64,000 nt of DNA from Ashinkailepas kermadecensis (lineage: Eukaryota; Arthropoda; Thecostraca; Neolepadidae). The stretch covers positions 96,001 to 160,000 of the forward strand of contig JAOTOM010003819.1 in assembly GCA_034440615.1 (NCBI GenBank), read 5' to 3'. Position 1 is the stretch's first letter; each line of letters begins with the position of its first letter. Below, piece by piece: positions 30,926 to 41,941 of the stretch. Under the pieces are notes generated by a model that was given only the letters and a program-made list of their open reading frames with translations, did not search any database and was not told the DNA's origin. Made by a program: the position numbers and the translations under genes.

Positions 30926-31790
30926 TATGCCCGGGGACGCCCCGCCCCCTCGGGAGGACGAAGGCCGTCGGCCGCGGCCGGGAGCCCGCCTGCCCCCTCC
31001 TAGGGACCCCGGAGGGTGAATCGTTTGTCCTCCTGACAAAAGCTGAGGGCTCCTGGACGCGAACCTCCCCGTTCGCGATCGCGAGGGAGCTGGACGGCTG
31101 GACGGCTGGACCGGTGGCGTGATCTCCGCCAAGGTCCTCCGCTCCGGTTCCCTCCTGGCCCGCGTGCGGGAGGCGGCCCATGCCCGCATACTACTGAACT
31201 AGGGGAGCTTCCTGGGGTGTGCAACGGAAGTCGAGATGGCCGATCGGCTCAACATGTCATTATCGACGGTATATGCGCCCGAGCTCGCGGAACTCTCCGA
31301 AGAGGAGCTCCTCGCGGAGCTCGGGCCGCAGGGGGTGTGCGAGGTAACGCGTCTGGGCCGCCGGGCCAGACCGGGACCAGTACTCAAACTAGGATTCCGC
31401 TCACTCATCCCTCCCACCCACGTCATGGCGGGCTACTTAAGGGTAGCACTCCGCCCATGGACCCCGCCCCCCCCCCTCGCGCTGTGCGCTATGCCAACGC
31501 TACGGACATCTGAGCCGGGCGTGCCGCGCGAAAGCGCCATTATGCGGCCGCTGCGCCAAGAACCACCCGACCGAAACATGCAGCTCCGATGAGCTACGGT
31601 GTGCGGCATGCGAGGGCCCGCGTCGTCCCCTAGAAGCTCTGCATGGCTGTACGCCAAGGAGAGGCAGGCGAGACGGCTGCACAGCGCAGCCCTCCATCCT
31701 CTCCCCCAGCTGGGTGGTCCAGCCCCAGGTTGACCCCACTGTGGCCGACCCCAGCGTAGGCGGCTCAACGCCCCCCACCCCTGCTGCCTG
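30926..31790 (+). pseudogene. LINE ORF1 (gag-like), frameshifted
   Basis: It encodes an RNA-binding particle protein of the plus-strand LINE. Blocks typical of Jockey-type gag can be followed across frames: FVLLTKAEGSW and TSPFAIARELDGW (about 31022-31100), KVLRSGSLLARVREA, then LSEEELLAEL, VLKLGFRSLIPPTHVMAGYL, and a zinc-knuckle region CALCQRYGHLSRAC, CGRCAKNHPTETC and CAAC. Breaks include a TAG near 31200 and a frame change at the C-run at about 31468-31478, just before the knuckles. All metal ligands in the first two knuckles are present. It is distinct from the left-edge gag remnant. Confidence 0.8.
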
Positions 31791-32298
31791 AACCGACTGA
31801 GACCGCCCATCCCCCCTCCATCCCAACCTCGCCCGCTGCCGGCCACACGCACAGCCCCCAAAACTGATCCAACTGTCTCCCGGCCCCTGCTCCGCCAGCA
31901 GACTGCCCCGCTACCGGTCACGCGCCCCCCTCCCGTGGAGGACCCCGCTGGCGCTGCCCCCCCCCTCCACCACAAGGTAGCACCACTGCCTGCTGCACGC
32001 CCCGCTCCCGTCGCGGGTAGCTCGACCGCCCGGCCCCCCATCCTTCCACAGACCGCTCAGCCCAACAGGGCTAGAGCGTCCTCCACTCCGCCCCCTCTGG
32101 GTCGCCCCCCTCCCGGTCCCCCGAGACAGATCACCGCTCCCGTTTCCCGAGCCCGGACCCCCCTGGGGATCAGGAGCCAACATCTACCACACCAGGGTCG
32201 TCCGACTCTTAAACGTCGGACGATTCATTCACGCCCTCACCGCCACATACACGCCTGCGAAGGCATGATCACCACACACACCACACAACACAACACTA

Positions 32299-35200
32299 AT
32301 GCAGACACCCACCACTGAATTCTTGCTCCAATGGAATACGATGTCACTCATATCCCATTGGGCCGAATTCAAGGAATATATCAACAGAAATAAACCATTG
32401 ATTGCCGCCGTTCAGGAGACTAGATGGCGTGACAATGACCCGTATAATTTTAACATCTTCGGTTATACTCTTTATTCCCAAAACAGAAACACTACATCCC
32501 GCGGCGGCGGGGTAGCCTTATTCGTCTCGAACACCCTTCTCCATCGCCCTATCTCCATTCCCGATGACCTAAATTGTATTGCAGTACCCGTTCAAATTGC
32601 ACAACTAGAACTTACTGTAATCTCCCTCTATCTTCCACCTACGCATACACTACCTCTAACTTCTGTAACCACTCTCTTTGGCCATCTCCCACACCCCTGT
32701 CTGGTGCTGGGCGATCTCAACGCCCACCACCAGGCATGGGGCTGTCACACCACATCCCAGCGCGGACACCATATTGAAACACTCCTCAACATCCACAACA
32801 TGGTCTTTTTAAACGACCAAACACCCATACACAACACAGACATCGCCTCGCTCCGCCCGTCTGCCATTTACCTCTCCCTAGCCTCGGCTTCTATCTCACC
32901 ACTTTTCTCCTGGCACGTTCAACTCGACCCCCTCTTTAGTGATCACTTTCCTATCCACATCACCCTCGAACGCTCAGCCCAGTCTAGAGACCGTTTATTT
33001 ATGCCCATCTGGAACGTTCGCAAAGCGAAATGGCCATCTTTCTCCCAGGAAATTGATAATCTTATCCCACCCCAGTCTCAGCCCCCAATTTCGGCATTGC
33101 TCAATACCATACTACTCGGGGCAGAAAAGTACGTACCCAAAACTCGTCGCCCACCCGACCGTAAATCCGTGCCGTGGTGGAACGACGAGTGCAAACGAGC
33201 CGTCGCCTTACGGCGGCGGGCTGAGCGGAAATTTCGGAAAAACCTCACCTTACAAAACATGGTAGAAGCCCGCGAGGCAAAACTACGTTGTCAGCAAACT
33301 ATCCTTTCGGCCAAGAAACACAGCTGGCAACTCTACTCGAACACCTTCAACCGTTTCACCCCCATCTCCCAAATCTGGACCCAACTTCGCTCCTTTTCGA
33401 ATGGCAGAGCCCCACACCGCGCATTCCCACAACTGACGATTAACCAACAGCACACAGCTGAGCCCACAGCCGTCGCGGAACACTTCGCCACCTATTACTC
33501 TGACGCATCTTCCAACACTCAATACTCACAGCACACCACCGTATTCCTTCGCGACACCCTTACTACTTGCCACTTCGACTCAGACAACACCGAACCCTCC
33601 AACGCACCCTTTACCCCCTATGAACTAAAATTATCCCTCTCCAAGGTATCCAATAGGTCACCTGGACCTGATCACTTGACATATCTCTTCTTTCAAAATC
33701 TCTCCGACTCGGGTAAAGATAACCTCTCGGCGCAAATCAACTATGGACTGACGGCACTTTTCCGCCCTCTTGGTCTACTAGTATCATTATCCCTATACCT
33801 AAGCCTTCCAAACCTCGACATCTTCCCTCTAGCTATCGTCCTATCTCTCTCACTAGTTGTGCTTGCAAAATCTTTGAGCGCATGGTCAATGGACGAATCA
33901 GAGTCTATCTCGAACACAACACAATTCTATCCCCCTTTCAGAGCGGCTTCCGACCAAGGCGAAGCACCACTGACAACCTGATCGAAATTGTGGACTCAAT
34001 CCAGCGTGGTTTCGGGAAAAAAATCCGAAACCATCGCCCTTTTTTAGACCTAAAATCCGCGTTTAACAAAGTACATAGTTCTGCCCTTCGAATTCAATTA
34101 CACCGTATTGGTATCAAGGGCAGAATGGCCACCTTTATCACCAACTTTCTAGAAAATCGCTCCTTCGTCGTCCGCTGCGGCAACATTCATTTCCAGCCCC
34201 ACACTCTAGACCAAGGCGTCCCGCAAGGCAGCGTCCTATCTCCAACCCTCTTTCTTATTATGATCAACGACGTATTAGAACAACTTCCCCTAATTTCTCC
34301 CCTTCTAAAATATTATCTCTGCCGATGATTTGGCTATTTGGTGTACACACCCATCGGCAGATTCAGCTAATCATTTTGCACAACTCGCCATGAATCACAT
34401 TGATTCATGGTGCTCCCTCTGGGGGCTACAGATCTCCCCACGAAATCAGTCATTATGCTCGTTTCCCGGCTGCCCAGGCATATCCCACTTAGCACACCAC
34501 TTCGTTATCGCGATTAAATTATCCCCCTCCAAACCTCTTTCAAATATCTCGGAATTATCCTCGACAAAGGACTCTATTTTGGCCCCCACGTTACTCATCT
34601 TAAACAACGCCGCGCTGTGCGTCTAAATCTCCTGCGCTGCATCTCCGGCCGCGACTGGGGTGCAGACAGGACAACCCTTAGCAAAATGTACATCGCACCG
34701 ATTCGTTCAATCCTGGAATACAATGCGTTTATCTTCGATCATATATCTCCAACACTCACCAAGTCACTGGAATGCACACAAAATCACGCACTCCGCCTCA
34801 TCACCGGAGCACACTGCACCACACCTACCACTAGTATCCGGGGTGAGACCAACCTCCCTAGCCTACAACAACGCAGAACACTACAACTCGTCAGATACCA
34901 CTTCAGGACAACACAGCTAAATCACCCCTCCAATGTGGCATGGACTAAACCCTCGGTTCGGCGTTCCAAAAACAAAAATAAATACAGCATTGCCATTCAC
35001 TTGAAGCAGGTTCTCACATCCACACTGAAATTTCCGGAGGTTGCCCCCGACCGGGCCACCCCCCCCCCTTCTCCCATTTTGGCACATGAAACACCCCAAA
35101 CTCTAGTATCTCTTTCGGCAAAATAAAATCCTGCTCACCCCATCGAAGTCCAAATTAAGTTTTTTGAATATCAAGAGGCCCACCCACAACACACCTTCTA

Positions 35201-35986
35201 CACAGACGGCTCACGTTCCAGCAATGGTACGGGAGCCGCCTGGTGCGGTGGGCCCGACACTTGTCAAACCAAATTAACACTTCATCATTCGGTATACACA
35301 GCAGAACTAGTCGCCATACTCACTTGCCTACAACACATCACTGCGCAACACATCACTACCCCTACTACAATATGCACTGACTCACGATCCTCCGTGGACA
35401 CCCTCGCGGCACTACACAACACCACGCACCCCACGCTCCACGCCATCCGACACCTCTACAATGCCAACCACGCACACCTTCAACTCACCCTGCCCTGGAT
35501 CCCTTGACATAGGGGTATCCCGGGAAATGAACGGGTTGATGGTCTCGCCCGCGCGGCGATCAACCTCCCCGATAACAATGGAGCTCCGGTGCCCCCCGGG
35601 GATCTTTTATCCCTCACAAATAATCGGTTTAAAAAGTATATTCAGGCCTGCTGGTCACAAGCCGGCCCTCCTCCAACCAGCACACTCGTCTGAACGAGGT
35701 GGCACTCGCCAGACTTCGCCTGGGACACACCAAATTGACACACGATTATATTTTTCATAGACCTCACCGGCTTCCACTTTGCAGCACATGTCACGTACGC
35801 CTTACTGTCACCCATATCTTACTTGACTGTCCAGCATATGCTCCTCACCGTCGCTATATCATCCAGTATTTCACCAAGATCCATTCACAACTTTCGCTTC
35901 CAGCTCTCCTCGGGAATGACCACCCGGCACTCTTTGAGTTACTCTTCCGCTTCCTACAGGACACCAAACTCTCCGAACTGATATAA
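32299..35986 (+). pseudogene. LINE ORF2: endonuclease, reverse transcriptase, RNase H; frameshifted
   Basis: The APE-type endonuclease opens the ORF, with QETRW, GGGVALFV, VLGDLNAHHQAWGC and SDHFPIHI; the usual SAIDLS reads SAIYLS. Reverse transcriptase motifs follow: RSPGPDHL, YRPISLT, QSGFRPRRSTTDNL, FLDLKSAFNKV (the second Asp is Asn) and QGVPQGSVLSP; the catalytic ADD lies at about 34322 just after a frameshift. RNase H is at about 35190-35570 with FYTDGS, AELVAIL and CTDSRSS, and a TGA interrupts the last motif before HRGIPGNERVDG. The C-terminal finger reads CSTCHVRLTVTHILLDC. Main frame changes are near 33750, 34320 and 34430-34610. Recognition is by family motifs; the damage is seen directly. 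Confidence 0.88.
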
Positions 35987-36262
35987 AGCCTCCGTTGCAT
36001 GTTCCTGATCCAAGTTAGCCTGATGTGAAGTTAAAAGTTATAAGACACGCGCCACACTCCGTACTGGCTGTATGACTCCGTTCCACATCTCTTCCTCTCC
36101 GACGTCGCAAAACACATACATATAGGTTATCTCACACTAGGTAGACAGGATCCGATCCAATTTGGCTAATACGGACGGATTTCCTTTTAAATTGCGCTTG
36201 GTCTTTTACCTACGGGTTTTCCAAGCAGCTTGGTTTTCCCCTTTTTAGGGGTTTCCAAGCTT

Positions 36263-37840
36263 TAACTTAAAACATACACCTACACATACAAGGTCGGGCC
36301 TGAATCCCATGACTCGCTCTGGGTGACAGGCCTCCGCTTCGCCATCCAAGTTGCAGGTGTGCAGTGGAGCCTCTCCGTAGGCTGTGAAGCTGTCCACCCT
36401 CCAAATGTCCTTCCATTGTTATGAGTGTCTGTATGTATGTATGTCTGAACATGTACCTGTATGCCATGCGTGTATCGTCCCTCTACGCCATGTTTCTTGT
36501 TTGACGGCGTCTCTCCTTTCTTGACTAGTTGATATAACCGAATGTCACATAAGCCGGATTAACGTAATTCCTTCTTTAACGTAGCAATCTCTAGCAGATG
36601 ACACTTTGCCTCCGCTAAAGATTTATGGAGAAAAAAATAGTGTCTCCAATAGCATGCACATTTAGCTTCCGCTGGTCATCAGGTCATCTCATGTTTCAAA
36701 GTCATCTCATCAGGTTTCAAAGTCATCAAAGTCATCTCATGGCTAAAGGCCTGTTTACATGCGGCAGAAACCAGACAGACTCCCGGCAGAATCGTGGCAG
36801 GACTGAGCAGACCCAGCAGAACTGAGCAGAACCAGACGTCGTCGACGTCCGGAGCTTCTGACGTCACAGCATAAATGGATGATATCACGCGATGTATTGG
36901 CCATAACGATTGTGAGTTATTAGCTTTGTCGACGTCGACGACGTCGGCGGCAGACAACTTGAAATATTTCAAAATGTCTGTAGCGTTCTGCTGTCGGGCG
37001 CCAGCGTCGGACGGTTTCCGTGGGTGCTGTTTGGCCTTTCGGTGGTACATTTTTAAACTTGAATACTGTGAGTGTCATGGATTAAGATATTGGTGAGTAA
37101 ATTGCACTTTCCGTTGTCCTTTGCAATATACCCTGCACTGCAATTCAAATAAATACAAAAGATGGTAGACCTAATTCACGTTGTTTTTTGTTTGGGAGGG
37201 GGGAGGAATTCCAATTGGCCGTCCAGCTTATCTTGCAATCCATGAAAGGGCGTGTCAAAGCCAACGAATCATGTTAAATGGGGCATGTCCATACACCTGG
37301 ACAGGAAAACTTGGCTTGAACGTACTCATGAGATATCCATCGAAATGTGATTGATGTCTAATGCAAGACTGGTAACGCAATATGAAACACCCTGGTATAC
37401 ATTTTAGGTGCATTTTCTGTTGTGTTCATATTCTTCATAACTGAGCTGGAAGTCCCAGATATTCGTGAAAATTTTACTCCTGGCCCGACCTGGAAGGTCA
37501 GCCGGTGACTTCCAGAAGAAAATTTACCGTCCATCGGCACCTCTCCATAATCAACGTGGCTCATGTTTCGCCCGCTTCGCTGTCACGCTCAGATTGAAAG
37601 AAAGCAGGGGTACATACATAGGTACATTGGCGCAATCAGAGTTTCCTTGAGGCGGCCCGAAATGGATCAATCTTCCAGTTTTTTTTAAAACTAAAAATCT
37701 GGGACTTCCAAGTCAGTCATGAACGACATTAACACCATAGAAGATACGCCTCTAAAACTTTGACTAGCGTGTTTATTGCCGCTGTACCGCTCAAAATTCG
37801 CATCACAATCACATTTGAATGAGTGCTCATGGATAGACAA
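36263..37840. other. AT-richer sequence, no gene recognised
   Basis: A small GTTTCAAAGTCATCTCATCA duplication lies at about 36695-36740. Repeated GTCGACG motifs occur at about 36836 and 36930. Nothing else was supported. Confidence 0.4.
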
Positions 37841-37933
37841 TCTGAAAATAATTGGGAGGCCCAATACACGGAGAAAATGGGAGGGCCGAAAACAACCTGC
37901 GGACCTGCCCATACGGTCCCATGAAAATTGAAG
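37841..37933 (-). repeat. Dispersed repeat, copy 2
   Basis: Read on the minus strand it shows CATGGGACCGTATGG, a CCCATTTTCTCCGTGTATTG block and ATTTTCAGA, in the same order as the copies at 30089 and 54248. Confidence 0.5.
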
Positions 37934-38488
37934 TTATTTGGGAGGAACAAGCGAACTTAGAGGGGGGGGGGAGGGGGCAAGACCACCAAATATCCCAAAT
38001 AAGCAACTAAACATTCATGCTCACGGGTAAATTCAGACCTAGTAGTTCTATTCAAATTGATGGGCACGATGTACTGAGCATGATTCGTTGGATTAGACAA
38101 CTTTTCGTGGATCGTGGAACAAATTTGATTGACAAGTTGAAATCAATGCCTAAAACAACGCCAGAAGTCGTTCAAAGGGCATCCGCAATCAACCTATAAG
38201 ACATGATCTCCGATGACCTTGAAAGGGTCAGCCAAACGGACATGTTATTGAGGTCGCTTGTTGCTAATACACATCTACCGCAATACAAACATGTACCAAA
38301 AAACGGTTATTTGAGGTTGCCAAGTTATGTTCTTAATTCCGTCAATCTGGAGAAATCGGCCTCCGAGGGTGCTGATTTATGAAAATTGCCGGTGTGTGAT
38401 CGGAGAGGGATACATGGAGCTAGTGAACCGGCCCAAAACGGTGGGGGGAGAGAGCATCTCATAGGATATGGGTGAAAATGAATATACC
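37934..38488. other. Unique sequence, nothing recognised
   Basis: A short open frame at 38017-38199 has no domain. A G-rich run occurs at about 37960-37978. Confidence 0.4.
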
Positions 38489-38583
38489 TTCGGGAGGGTT
38501 CAAGTCCCACTCCAAGACTGGCATGAACCCACCCAATGTATTCGGATTCTAACATGAGACCGTATGGAGTGGACCCTCCCGAA
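38489..38583. repeat. Small foldback (imperfect inverted repeat of about 95 bp)
   Basis: TTCGGGAGGGTTCAAGTCCC at the left pairs with the reverse complement of GGAGTGGACCCTCCCGAA at the right, with a small internal gap. The left arm also contains a tRNA B-box-like GGTTCAAGTCCC. No target duplication was seen. Confidence 0.55.
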
Positions 38584-38594
38584 CGATTCAGGTC

Positions 38595-38645
38595 CAGTTA
38601 GTTATTTCGGCTTTAGAGCGCGTCGACTGCTATTGTCATCTTGCG
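38595..38645 (-). mobile_element. Tail-only SINE insertion, 51 bp
   Basis: On the minus strand it ends AAAGCCGAAATAACTAACTG, a variant of the SINE tail at 23374-23426. It is flanked by perfect 11-bp copies of CGATTCAGGTC at 38584-38594 and 38646-38656. The head is absent. Confidence 0.83.
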
Positions 38646-38656
38646 CGATTCAGGTC

Positions 38657-39454
38657 AACAACAGAGACGTCCGATCCAAGCACATACGCATCACCCCACA
38701 GCGAACCACAAGGCGCGTTGCGTAACGGTGCCGTTGAACCAGCCGGTGAACCAGCCCAATCTGACTACCAAACTCCTCTAACGTGACGACATCCCCGCCG
38801 ATCAACAACAGCCAATCCTGCTGTCCTCGCCCGTCAATACTGGAGACAACGGCCGCTGGAGCACCGGCGCCGGCGCCGGCGCATCACCAATCGCCCCGTG
38901 AAGCGGTCACCAGCGTGTGAAGGCGTGCGCACACGACACGCCAACGACCTGGAGGCACGCCGCTCCGGGCCACGCGGCCACCGGGTCGGGTCGCGTGGAT
39001 GTCGGCTGCGATTACGGTGGACGGCTGTGAACCGTCGGTAGTAGCTGGTGGCACGATGCCGGACGGTGGTGGCACACGACCCGGAACTGTCAAGTGGCAC
39101 CAGTGGCCGCCCAGATGGCTTCGGCTTTACTGGTGCGTGTGCCGGATTGGCTGTCTCACATTGTCCGCCCTCGGGTGGAATATATGGTGAAGTATGGGTT
39201 CACATTGTTGTGGCAGCCAACACACTCAACAACATACACTGTCATTTCAAAGCATTAGCTAGCCTTGAACATTTTATTGGCAGTAGATTCTAAAACATAG
39301 CCAACAAAGATATCCTGAACTTTCGTTTGCTGTTATATGGGTATCGCCTACGAGCTTACCAGACGCTTAGGAAAGTGAGGAAATATCATCCACCAGTGGT
39401 CCTTAGAATAGCCGCCAAGATTCCGTTACATTAGAAAGCACTTGAAACTGACTA
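38657..39454. other. GC-rich then unique sequence, no gene
   Basis: A self-complementary GGCGCCGGCGCCGGCGC run lies at about 38866-38882. Open frames have no recognisable domain. Confidence 0.4.
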
Positions 39455-39657
39455 GAGGCGTAGCCAAGGAGGGGGGACACCCGAGAACCCTCCCCTTCCC
39501 TTAGCACCCAAAAATACACTAGATCAAACGATAAATTTTGATATTTTCACGACGCAAAACTCTATATTCTCTACGAGCTTCACGCGCCGAAACCTTTTTG
39601 TGTTTCACCACATTTCTGTGTTATCGGCCCCTTAGGAAAATCCTGGCTGCGCCATTG
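39455..39657. mobile_element. Possible inverted-repeat element (MITE), about 200 bp
   Basis: The left end has GGCGTAGCCAAGGA (39457-39470) and the right end TCCTGGCTGCGCC (39641-39653), whose reverse complement GGCGCAGCCAGGA matches with one gap and one change. This terminal motif resembles one I associate with many animal transposons. The inside is AT-rich and non-coding. No clear target-site duplication was found, so the family stays open. Confidence 0.55.
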
Positions 39658-40665
39658 TAGCTGACGAGAACACAAACAATCCGTTTTTGTGCGACACTAT
39701 TAATCCAATGCAAAACTTGAATGCTAACAATTATTTGTTTAGCGACAGCATTCTAAATTGGAGTCGTAATGCAATAAAGCGCTTCTAACAATCCAACAAG
39801 GGGGCACATAAAGCTGCCCACTGACTGAGCGCACATCAGACACCGCCTCACCGAATGTCCCACCTGCCGCCCGGTCCGACAAATGAATGACAAATGGCGA
39901 CTTTGGCGGCCCCGGCCAACACGGACGGCCACAAAAACCAGATCACCGGCAAAACCAGACCACCGGCAAAAACCGGAACACGCCCGACGCGGCGGCGGCG
40001 GCGGCGGCCGCGCGGTGTGTCGCACCGACCTTGCGACGGATCCCCCAGTGACCTGCCAGCCACAGCACGTTCGGCAGGGAGGCGCTCCAGAAGATCATCG
40101 CCGCCGACGGGCCGGAGGCGGGGCGGCGCAGGTCGGCTCGGCGCCGGCACAGTGACGGTCACGCTGGCTTCGGCCGCCTGGTGCCGGCGCCGGCGCCACC
40201 ACATCTGTGCGCGGGTAATTACGGCGCCAGCTGGCGTCGACTGGCCTCAGGTCATCGCGTGCGTGCGGCTGGGATCACGGATCAGGTGACGTATTTCTGA
40301 GCTGTCGACAGGCCGGCGCGGAGCCTGACGACGGCCGGCAGTGGGGGGTAACAGGCGACGCCTGAACACGACCGGTGCCGCCGACCAGCTGATAGCGACA
40401 GATATCGCGCCCACCATATCGGCCCAGGCCAGCACTGGGCTGGGCCAGCAGTGGCGACACCTGGCGGTCACACTGAGAGCGGCACCAAGCCGACAAATCA
40501 GCCGTTGACAAGAAGTGACGCATGGAGGTGGCATCGGAGCCGGAACTGGAGGTGATTGGACTGAACAGGGCAACTGGAAATGTCACTGGTCACAGCTACC
40601 GGTGACACCAAGCAGGAACGACTAGAGCTGATACCGAGTTGTGACACTTGGCGCCGAATGGAGGC
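39658..40665. other. Unique, partly GC-rich sequence
   Basis: A second GGCGCCGGCGCC-type palindrome occurs at about 40187. Overlapping open frames on both strands are not supported as genes. Confidence 0.4.
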
Positions 40666-40930
40666 GACATGTAATGGCAACACCTAGCGAGGACAGGCAA
40701 TGTGGACCCAGCGGTGACACTTGGCGCCAACTGGTGACATGTAATGGCAACACCTAGCGAGGACAGGCAATGTGGACCCAGCGGTGACACTTGGCGCCAA
40801 CTGGTGACATGTAATGGCAACACCTAGCGAGGACAGGCAACGTGGACCCAGCGGTGACACTTGGCGCCAACTGGTGACATGTAATGGCAACACCTAGCGA
40901 GGACAGGCAATGTGGACCCAGCGGGGATCA
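40666..40930. repeat. 70-bp minisatellite, nearly four units
   Basis: CAACACCTAGCGAGGACAGG recurs at 70-bp steps (about 40679, 40749, 40819, 40889). Units are almost identical. Confidence 0.93.
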
Positions 40931-41087
40931 TGCAGCACCGCGCCGGTTAGACCTACTTTATGGTAGGCTGTATGGTATTCACGTCGATCACAGTTATCTG
41001 CATTGCGTGGCACGGCAGGGGCACCGGGTCAAACACGAAAACATCCGTTCGTGAGGAGCTCGAGAATCACGTAAATCGAAGCGTTTT

Positions 41088-41560
41088 GACAAGGTATAAT
41101 TGTGCTGTCACGGTAGGAGACAGGGAGGGAGGGGAGGAGTAGAGTGAGGTGGGGAGAGTGAGGGGGAGAGAGGGTGGGGAATGAGGGAGAGTGTCGCCTT
41201 CACAGCCGGTATAATTGTGCTGTCACGGTAGGAGACGGAGGGAGGGGAGGAGTAGAGTGAGGTGGGGAGAGTGAGGGGGAGAGAGGGTGGGGAATGAGGG
41301 AGAGTGTCGTCTTCACAGCCGGTATAATTGTGCTGTCACGGTAGGAGACAGGGAGGGAGGGGAGGAGTAGAGTGAGGTGGGGAGAGTGAGGTGGGGAGAG
41401 TGAGGAGGGGGGAGAGAGGGGGGGAATGAGGGAGAGTGTCGTCTTCACAGCCGGTATAATTGTGCTGTCACGGTAGGAGACAGGGAGGGAGGGGAGGGGA
41501 GGAGTAGAGTGAGGTGGGGAGAGTGAGGGAGAGAGAGGGTGGGGAATGAGGGAGAGTGTC
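41088..41560. repeat. About 120-bp purine-rich tandem array, four units
   Basis: Each unit begins GGTATAATTGTGCTGTCACG and continues with a G/A-rich tract ending GAGAGTGTCGTCTTCACAGC. Lengths vary within the G/A tract. Confidence 0.93.
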
Positions 41561-41649
41561 GTGACGAAGAGGGCGGGGCATACCAGGCGCCTGAGTAGGA
41601 GAGCGCTCTGCCCACGAGTTTGGGTGCGTGGCGCCACCGACTGGGTCCA

Positions 41650-41893
41650 ACTCGGTCCGGGCTCGGTCGGGGTCAGACTCGGTCAGACGGCCAGACTCGG
41701 AGCTCGGTCCAGACTCGGTCAGACTCGGTCAGACTCGGTCCAACTCGGTCCAGACTCGGTCCGGACTCGGTCCAACTCGGTCCGGACTCGGTCCGGGCTC
41801 GGTCCAGACTCGGTCCAGACTCGGTCCAGACTCGGTCCAGACTCGGTCCAGACTCGGTCCAGACTCGGTCCAGACTCGGTCCAGCTCGGTCCG
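41650..41893. repeat. 11-bp minisatellite, about 21 units
   Basis: GACTCGGTCCA repeated, with CGGGCTCGGT and CAACTCGGT variants at the left. Open frames in all phases are artefacts. Confidence 0.95.
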
Positions 41894-41907
41894 GGCGAAA
41901 CCGAGAC

Positions 41908-41941
41908 GTGCCGTGCCATCGCCTGAGCGATGGCACGGCAC
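41908..41941. repeat. Perfect 15-bp inverted repeat with a 4-nt loop
   Basis: GTGCCGTGCCATCGC (41908-41922) is the exact reverse complement of 41927-41941; the loop is CTGA. It lies 15 bp from the end of the 11-bp array. Confidence 0.97.

Larger units (their letters stand above)
30420..36262 (+). mobile_element. Nearly full-length, inactivated Jockey-superfamily LINE
   Basis: In order this holds a GC-rich leader, a gag-like ORF1 remnant (about 30926-31790), a Pro-rich spacer, an ORF2 with endonuclease, reverse transcriptase and RNase H (32299-35986) and an AT-richer 3' region. The order and the RNase H domain fit the I/Jockey branches of non-LTR retrotransposons. The leader contains a near-duplicate CCACTAGTCGGTT segment (about 30488 and 30524). 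The ends are approximate: no poly(A) tail or target-site duplication was found. Frameshifts and stops in both ORFs make it inactive. Confidence 0.82.
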
